Source of the DNA: Streptomyces resistomycificus
Lineage (GTDB): Bacteria; Actinomycetota; Actinomycetes; Streptomycetales; Streptomycetaceae
NCBI RefSeq assembly: GCF_001514265.1
Contig: NZ_KQ948996.1
Span: 186,001 to 250,000 of the forward strand
Length of the DNA stretch: 64,000 nucleotides
Reading direction: 5' to 3'
The position numbers were made by a program, and so were the translations under genes. The notes beneath the pieces were generated by a model. It was not told the DNA's origin. It searched no databases and was given only the letters and a program-made list of their open reading frames with translations. Below, in pieces: positions 59,681-64,000 of this stretch; the stretch's first letter is position 1, and each line of letters opens with the position of its first letter.

Positions 59681-60448
59681 ATGCGCGCAACATCCAGACA
59701 TACCGTTCTCACCGGTGCCCTGGTCCTTTCCGCCTCCGCCGTCACCGCCCCTGTCGCGTACGCGGCGGAGACCGGTGTGGTGATCCAGAAGCTGTCCGTG
59801 AACGGTGGCAAGCCTCTCGTGCTCGGCACCTCCCAGACCGAGTCGTTCACCATCTCGGTGACCGCCTCGGACGACTCGGGAATCAGCAGCAACTTGGCGT
59901 TCCTGGCGATCGACCGCGAGGCCGGGGACGACTACTGGTCCTACCACGGCAGCCCGAAGTGCACCGCGGCCAGCGCCACCACCTCCACCTGCAAGCTCAC
60001 CGTCAAGCTCGACTCGGGCTGGGGCGTGCCCCGCAACGCCCTCGCGGGTCCGTGGGACGTGACTGTCCAGCTCCAGGCCAAGGACGGCGACCTGTACAAC
60101 AACGCCGGCGAGCCCAAGCACCCCGTCCTGCGGCGCGGCAAGCTCACTGTCGACGCCTCGCCGGAGCCGGTGTACAAAGGCAAGCCGCTCAAGGTGACAG
60201 GCAAGCTGACCCGCGCCAACTGGGACAAGCGCACCTACGCCGGCTATGCCGACAAGCCGGTGAAGCTGCAGTTCCGCAAGGCGGGCACCAACACCTACAC
60301 GACCGTCAAGACGGTCTCCACCAACAACTACGGCAACCTGTCGACGACGGTCACCGCCTCGGCCGACGGTTACTGGCGCTGGTCCTTCGCGGGCACGTCC
60401 ACCACGTCGGCGGCCAGCGCAGCGGGCGACTACGTCGACGTGCGCTGA
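59681..60448 (+). CDS. Secreted beta-rich protein of unknown function
   Basis: A 255-residue exported protein. Residues 1-28 are a signal peptide (HTVLTGALVLSASAVTAPVA ending YAA). The mature part has Ig-like beta patterns in two halves: ESFTISVTASDDSGISSNLA and GPWDVTVQLQAKDGDLYNN, then KPLKVTGKLTRANWDKRTY and TASADGYWRWSFAGTSTTS. Two Cys near residues 97 and 107 may pair. Such proteins occur as extracellular or calcium-binding-like Streptomyces proteins, but the family is not certain. Confidence 0.78.
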   Translation: MRATSRHTVLTGALVLSASAVTAPVAYAAETGVVIQKLSVNGGKPLVLGTSQTESFTISVTASDDSGISSNLAFLAIDREAGDDYWSYHGSPKCTAASATTSTCKLTVKLDSGWGVPRNALAGPWDVTVQLQAKDGDLYNNAGEPKHPVLRRGKLTVDASPEPVYKGKPLKVTGKLTRANWDKRTYAGYADKPVKLQFRKAGTNTYTTVKTVSTNNYGNLSTTVTASADGYWRWSFAGTSTTSAASAAGDYVDVR

Positions 60449-60458
60449 CGCCTCGACC

Positions 60459-60490
60459 GCTTGCAGCCCTGCCCCGGCCGGGCTGCAAGC
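60459..60490 (+). terminator. Terminator after the secreted protein
   Basis: GCTTGCAGCCC and GGGCTGCAAGC form a perfect 11-bp stem with a 10-base loop, ten bases after the stop. Confidence 0.85.
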
Positions 60491-60650
60491 CAAGTACGAG
60501 AACAGCGGCCTCAGTTTGGGTGGGGCTCAGTCCTCCGCCAGTAAGGGGCGCCTCGGTCATCCAGTGGAACGACCTGAAGGTCGACGACCAGCTCCGGAAG
60601 ATCGTCCGAATCGGTGTTCGCTCCGCCTGTCTCACGTACTGTGGCTTCGC

Positions 60651-61577
60651 ATGACCGAGTCCGAGATCGAGATCACCGCAGAGCTGGTGCACGCTCTTCT
60701 CAAGGAGCAGCATCCGGACCTCGCGGGGCTCACCATCCGCGAGGTAGCGGGCGGCTGGGGCAACCAAATGTGGCGCCTTGGGGATGAGTTGGCCGTGCGC
60801 ATGCCTCGCACGGAAGGTGCCCCGGATCTCCTGCGCAAGGAGTGCCGGTGGCTGCCCGTCCTGGCCCCACGTCTTCCGCTCCCGGTTCCGAATCCGGTGC
60901 GGATCGGTGAACCGTCCGCGCGCTTCCCGAGGCCGTGGACCATCATGACGTGGGTTCCCGGCGAGCCACTCGACTGCACCTCGATCAGTCGCGGCGACCA
61001 CGCGGCCGACGCTCTGGCGGGTTTCCTCCGGGCGCTCCATGTGGAGGCGCCCGCTGAGGCGCCGGCCAGTTTGGACCGCGGCGCTCACCCCAAGAACTGC
61101 ACCGACGGCTTCGAAAATTTCCTGCAAGCCATTGCCCCCGGCGGCTTTGCCGCCGACGTCCGGGCCGTCCGGGCCGTCTGGGACGATGCTGTCGCGGCCC
61201 CCGAGTGGGAGGGCCCGCCGGTATGGCTGCACGGTGACCTCCATCCCGCGAATGTCGTCGTGTCGGACGGGACGCTCGCGGGCGTGATTGATTTCGATGC
61301 CATGTTCGCCGGTGATCCGGCGTGGGACCTCGCGGCCGCCTGGGTGCTGCTTCCCGCAGGCGCGGCCTCACGGTTCTTCGAGGTGTACGCGCATGCGGAC
61401 GAGGCGACGGTCCGGCGCGCCCGAGGCTTGGCCGCTCTGAAGAGCCTCTTCCTCATCCTCATGGGACAGAACGGGGAGCGGGGCCTTCCCGGCGGCAAGC
61501 CGACGTGGGGACCCGCAGGCCGGGCGGTGCTCGATCGTGTTCTGACATCCAGCGTGCGCTGGACCTCTCCCGCATAG
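60651..61577 (+). CDS. Aminoglycoside phosphotransferase-fold kinase
   Basis: A 308-residue APH-type protein. REVAGGWGNQMWRLGDELAV near residue 30 is the N-lobe start, LAVRMPRT carries the nucleotide Lys-like position, VWLHGDLHPANVVVSDGTLA near 190 is the Brenner catalytic loop (HGDLHPAN), and GVIDFDAMFAGDPAWDLAAA near 210 holds the metal Asp. Such kinases act on aminoglycosides, choline, fructosamine and other small molecules. A resistance role is not shown. ATG 60651 lacks a strong ribosome site. Confidence 0.9.
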   Translation: MTESEIEITAELVHALLKEQHPDLAGLTIREVAGGWGNQMWRLGDELAVRMPRTEGAPDLLRKECRWLPVLAPRLPLPVPNPVRIGEPSARFPRPWTIMTWVPGEPLDCTSISRGDHAADALAGFLRALHVEAPAEAPASLDRGAHPKNCTDGFENFLQAIAPGGFAADVRAVRAVWDDAVAAPEWEGPPVWLHGDLHPANVVVSDGTLAGVIDFDAMFAGDPAWDLAAAWVLLPAGAASRFFEVYAHADEATVRRARGLAALKSLFLILMGQNGERGLPGGKPTWGPAGRAVLDRVLTSSVRWTSPA

Positions 61578-61585
61578 AGCCCGCT

Positions 61586-61605
61586 CCCATCTCGGGAGAG
61601 ATGGG
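61586..61605. terminator. Hairpin between convergent genes
   Basis: CCCATCTC and GAGATGGG pair around loop GGGA, eight bases after the kinase stop. It probably terminates the kinase gene and perhaps the convergent DUF4267 gene. Confidence 0.65.
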
Positions 61606-61693
61606 CCATTTTCAGGGCGTTTTGCGGCTGGTGGCCGGGCGCCTCGCCTTTCCCCGGCAGACGCTGGCAGGGGAATACCGGGCCAAGGTGGTG

Positions 61694-62119
61694 TTAGACG
61701 GGCTGCGGGGCGGGCGTCGCCGGAGCGGGCGCGACCTTGCGGGTCTCGCGCATGATGAGCAGACCGTTGACCACCATCAGTGTCGCGGTCAGGCAGTGGA
61801 CGCCGAGCGCGGTGGCCACGGAGCCGTGGTGGGCCAGCACGGTGGTCATGTCGCCGTACGCGGCAAGGGCCTCCACCAGCAGCGCCCAGCCCAGCGCCCG
61901 GCGGTGGCCCGTCACCAGCAGGACGCCCAGGACCAGGGCCAGGACGACGTCGCGGATTCCCTTGATGATCAGGAAGCCGCCGCCGTCGCCGGACGGCCAG
62001 CTCGGCAGGCCGAAGCCCGGTGCCGTCGTGTCCGGGCTCAGGATGAACATCGCCCCGAACCAGAGGATGAAGAGGATGAAGGCGGCGGCCAGGAGGGTGT
62101 TGATCTTCTTCAGCGACAT
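61694..62119 (-). CDS. DUF4267-like membrane protein
   Basis: A 141-residue protein with four membrane spans. Family signs are INTLLAAAFILFILWFGAMF near residue 6, FGLPSWPSGDGGGFLIIKGI near 36 and GIRDVVLALVLGVLL near 55. It is an inner-membrane protein of unknown role. A region with AAGGAGAAG precedes ATG 62119. Confidence 0.8.
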   Translation of the reverse strand: MSLKKINTLLAAAFILFILWFGAMFILSPDTTAPGFGLPSWPSGDGGGFLIIKGIRDVVLALVLGVLLVTGHRRALGWALLVEALAAYGDMTTVLAHHGSVATALGVHCLTATLMVVNGLLIMRETRKVAPAPATPAPQPV

Positions 62120-62490
62120 TCTTCTTCTCCTTGCGAGGCTTCGTCAGTTTGGTGAGCTTCGTGGAGCTTGCTGAGTCGTGTGGAGCCTGATCAGGCCGCG
62201 CGGACGCGGCTGATCGAGGGGCGCGGTCTGTCGGGATCGCCGTTGCGGGATCCGGGCGGCAGCCGCATTCCCGGATGCCGTGATTTCGCGGTAGCCGGCT
62301 GCCGCCCGGGGGAGTGGGGATTGCGCGCCACCGGCGCGATGTCGGCCCGCGGGGTCCTAATCCGAGGTCCTGTCGCGCTCACCCGACGGGGCGAAAGTCG
62401 TCGACTGACGGGGCAAGAGTCGTCGATATGACGGGGGAAAGCCGTCGATATGACGGGGCGAACCAGTGCGTGTCGGGTGGGTCCGCGGGC
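62120..62490. other. Intergenic region with a 22-bp tandem repeat
   Basis: It holds the promoter of the DUF4267 gene, and on its right the repeat at 62385. No gene is recognised. Confidence 0.45.
62385..62462. repeat. About three and a half tandem copies of a 22-23-bp unit
   Basis: The unit GACGGGGCGAAAGTCGTCGA starts at 62385, 62407, 62430 and partially at 62452, with small changes (AAGAGTCGTCGATAT, AAAGCCGTCGATAT). It lies downstream of the DUF1772 gene. It could bind a regulator or be a simple repeat. Confidence 0.75.
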
Positions 62491-62937
62491 TCAGGTGAGG
62501 GCTGTGACCAGCAGGGTGAAGGCCGCGATGATGACGGCGACGCGGACGTAGTGGAAGCGGGCCCAGCGGTTCATCTGGTCCTTCCAGTCGGCGGGCCGGT
62601 TGTCAGGGGTCCACGTCTTGTTCCGGTTGTTGATCGGGACGAGCAGCAGAAGCGACATGATCACGCTGAGGATCAGCAGCGCGCCGGCGGTGACGACGAG
62701 GCCGGTGCCGTGCTGGTGCCATCCGGCGATGGCCCAGACCGCGACGAGGACGACCGAGCCGATGTACCAGACCGGCATCACGGCGCCGAGCATCCGGCCC
62801 CCGTGGGCATGGCCGAGTTGGCGACTGTCCTCGGGGAGTGCGTTGAGGATCCGGTTCATGACGAAGGCGACGGAGAACTCGACCCCCACCATCACGCCGA
62901 CGGTCACGGTGGTGACGACCTCGAGTGCGTTGAACAT
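62491..62937 (-). CDS. DUF1772-like membrane protein
   Basis: A 148-residue protein with four membrane spans: VVTTVTVGVMVGVEFSVAFV near residue 7, MPVWYIGSVVLVAVWAIAGW near 55, and ILSVIMSLLLLVPINNRNKT near 90 with the family-like PINNRNKTW. The protein ends in a span VAVIIAAFTLLVTALT. It is divergent from the TetR gene and close to its operators, so it is the likely TetR target. Confidence 0.82.
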   Translation of the reverse strand: MFNALEVVTTVTVGVMVGVEFSVAFVMNRILNALPEDSRQLGHAHGGRMLGAVMPVWYIGSVVLVAVWAIAGWHQHGTGLVVTAGALLILSVIMSLLLLVPINNRNKTWTPDNRPADWKDQMNRWARFHYVRVAVIIAAFTLLVTALT

Positions 62938-62952
62938 GGTGCCCCCTGAAAT

Positions 62953-62965
62953 CTAGTGTTGCTAG
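62953..62965. promoter_or_regulatory. TetR operator-like site 1
   Basis: CTAGTGTTGCTAG lies 16 bases upstream of the DUF1772 start and resembles site 2 (CTAGCAGTGCTAG). CTAG is rare in Streptomyces, which makes the two sites stand out. Confidence 0.6.
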
Positions 62966-63003
62966 ATGATGAGGCAACGCTAGTACTACTGCCGCTTGAT
63001 TGT

Positions 63004-63016
63004 CTAGCAGTGCTAG
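63004..63016. promoter_or_regulatory. TetR operator-like site 2
   Basis: CTAGCAGTGCTAG is a near-perfect palindrome ten bases before the TetR ATG. Binding there would block both divergent genes. Confidence 0.65.
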
Positions 63017-63025
63017 GATCGAATC

Positions 63026-63604
63026 ATGTCGGTACAGGAACGCAAGCAGCGCGAACGGGCGGAGCGCGAGCGCCTCATCGTGGCGACAGCCCGCGAACTC
63101 GCCGAGCAGCAGGGCTGGGACGCGGTCACCACCCGCCGGCTCGCCGAGCGCATCGAGTACAGCCAGCCCGTCCTCTACAGCCACTTCCGCGGCAAGCGCG
63201 AGATCATCGGCGCCGTCGCCCTGGAAGGCGCCGCGGAGTTGGCCGCGGCCGTGCGTGACGCTGCCTCCGGTGCGGACGGCCCGCGCGAGCGGGTCGCCGC
63301 CCTCGCGCGCGCCTATCTCGACTTCGCCGCACGAAACCCGGCGGTCTACGACGCCTTGTTCCAGCTCGACGGCGGCCTGGCCTTCGCGCAGGAGGACACC
63401 CCGGAACCTCTCAAGGACGCCTTCGCCGCCCTACTGGAGAGCCTCGGCGAGGTCGCCGGGGACGGCGTGCACCCGGGGCTGTTCACCGAGACGTTCTGGG
63501 CGGCCCTGCACGGCCTGGCGACCCTGACCCGGGCGGGACGGCTGCCACCGGAGTACGTCGAGCCGAGGGTGGAACTGCTGGTAGACCGGCTCGCCGTGGT
63601 CTGA
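63026..63604 (+). CDS. TetR-family regulator
   Basis: A 192-residue repressor: LIVATARELAEQQGWDAVTT near residue 17, and RRLAERIEYSQPVLYSHFRG near 37 is the helix-turn-helix. The C-terminus resembles TetR_C regulators (ALARAYLDFAARNPAVYDAL near 92). It is divergent from the DUF1772 membrane gene and probably represses it and itself through the CTAG sites. Confidence 0.9.
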   Translation: MSVQERKQRERAERERLIVATARELAEQQGWDAVTTRRLAERIEYSQPVLYSHFRGKREIIGAVALEGAAELAAAVRDAASGADGPRERVAALARAYLDFAARNPAVYDALFQLDGGLAFAQEDTPEPLKDAFAALLESLGEVAGDGVHPGLFTETFWAALHGLATLTRAGRLPPEYVEPRVELLVDRLAVV

Positions 63605-64000
63605 CACGCCGTCCCGGCGGGCACGCAGCCGGGGCCTCGGGCCCGCCGCTGCCTGCCTGCGGCAATGCCTTGATCACGTCGACGACCACGCCCCCAGCCT
63701 CCCGGCCGTCCGGTCACCCTCGCCTTGTAAGCACATGCGGTGGGCCTCTGCCATTCCCCGTGACCCCACCGGGCGACCGGGCAGCCACACGGGCACGGCG
63801 TTTCACCCCGAAATGCATCGGACCTTCGCCCGGCTGCTGGTCAGGCTGCGGCTGTGAGAGGGCGGCCGCGAACCTGACGTAACGGCCGGATCCCGCTTTC
63901 ACCCCTCAGACCTCGGGGAGGCTCGGCCAGCCCACTCCTAGGCGGCTGGCCGTTACCCGCACCCTGCTTTTCGTCCCGAGGATGCTGCGCACCAAGTGAA
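63605..64000. other. Right edge without a recognisable gene
   Basis: No gene is seen before the window ends. Short open frames look like shadows. A minus-strand gene could enter from the right, but no clear motif is present. Confidence 0.4.

Noticed and set aside
1..64000. tRNA or rRNA genes
   Set aside because: No convincing tRNA arm pattern or conserved rRNA segment was noticed on either strand; a covariance-model scan would be needed to exclude them.

Overview
The window is high-GC actinobacterial DNA, most likely Streptomyces. Supporting signs are the strong third-position GC bias, many GTG/TTG starts, GTGA/ATGA stop-start overlaps, and several small protein families typical of Streptomyces (Imm21-like, Imm7-like, DUF6000-like, DUF6411-like, a CU044_5270-like protein beside an ECF sigma factor, Eis-like GNAT). 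All names come from reading motifs and from memory of the families; no database was searched. The mixture of intact genes, many broken genes, immunity genes without toxins and insertion-sequence remnants suggests an accessory region, possibly towards a chromosome arm.

Layout. 1-10.2 kb: the end of a Sir2 deacetylase, a small unknown gene that has a second broken copy near 59 kb, a membrane protein with a TIR-like domain, an SRPBCC protein, a MerR-type regulator, an ECF sigma factor with its partner, and a peptidoglycan-binding-like protein followed by an unknown protein. 10.3-21.4 kb: the most interesting block. Two divergent operons share an upstream region with two sequences resembling iron-repressor (DmdR/DtxR) boxes. 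Leftward are a VioC-like Fe/2-oxoglutarate oxygenase, SbnB, a type III PLP decarboxylase-like enzyme, SbnA and a MATE exporter. Rightward are a lipoprotein, two permeases and a fused double ATPase of the Opp/Nik/Cnt type. SbnA and SbnB imply 2,3-diaminopropionate, yet the block has no NRPS or NIS synthetase. I infer a small metal chelator that is made, exported and taken back up.

21.4-33 kb: an Imm21-like protein, remnants of a LuxR regulator and a DoxX protein, a universal stress protein, a DUF6000-like protein, pyruvate phosphate dikinase, an arsenic locus (arsR, ACR3 pump, broken arsO, divergent arsC), a methyltransferase and a secreted endonuclease/exonuclease/phosphatase. 33-45 kb: a degraded zone with a GH32 fragment, Imm7, remnants of three transposases, a radical SAM/NmrA deletion fusion, and an IS21 element whose istA has two stop codons and a frameshift while istB is intact. 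Between these lie MarR, PPOX, SnoaL, metallo-beta-lactamase-fold, VOC and HIT genes.

45-64 kb: a beta-trefoil protein, a secreted SlpD-type hydrolase, a frameshifted STAS gene opposite an RsbW-like kinase, Eis-like GNAT, a six-blade tectonin propeller, a methyltransferase, an SxxK hydrolase-like protein, three tiny genes coupled by 4-bp overlaps ahead of a GyrB-like degenerate GHKL protein, TetR regulators with visible palindromes, a PRC-barrel/DUF2382 stress protein, a mosaic of remnants including the second copy of the small unknown gene, a secreted protein, an APH-fold kinase, and two small membrane proteins.
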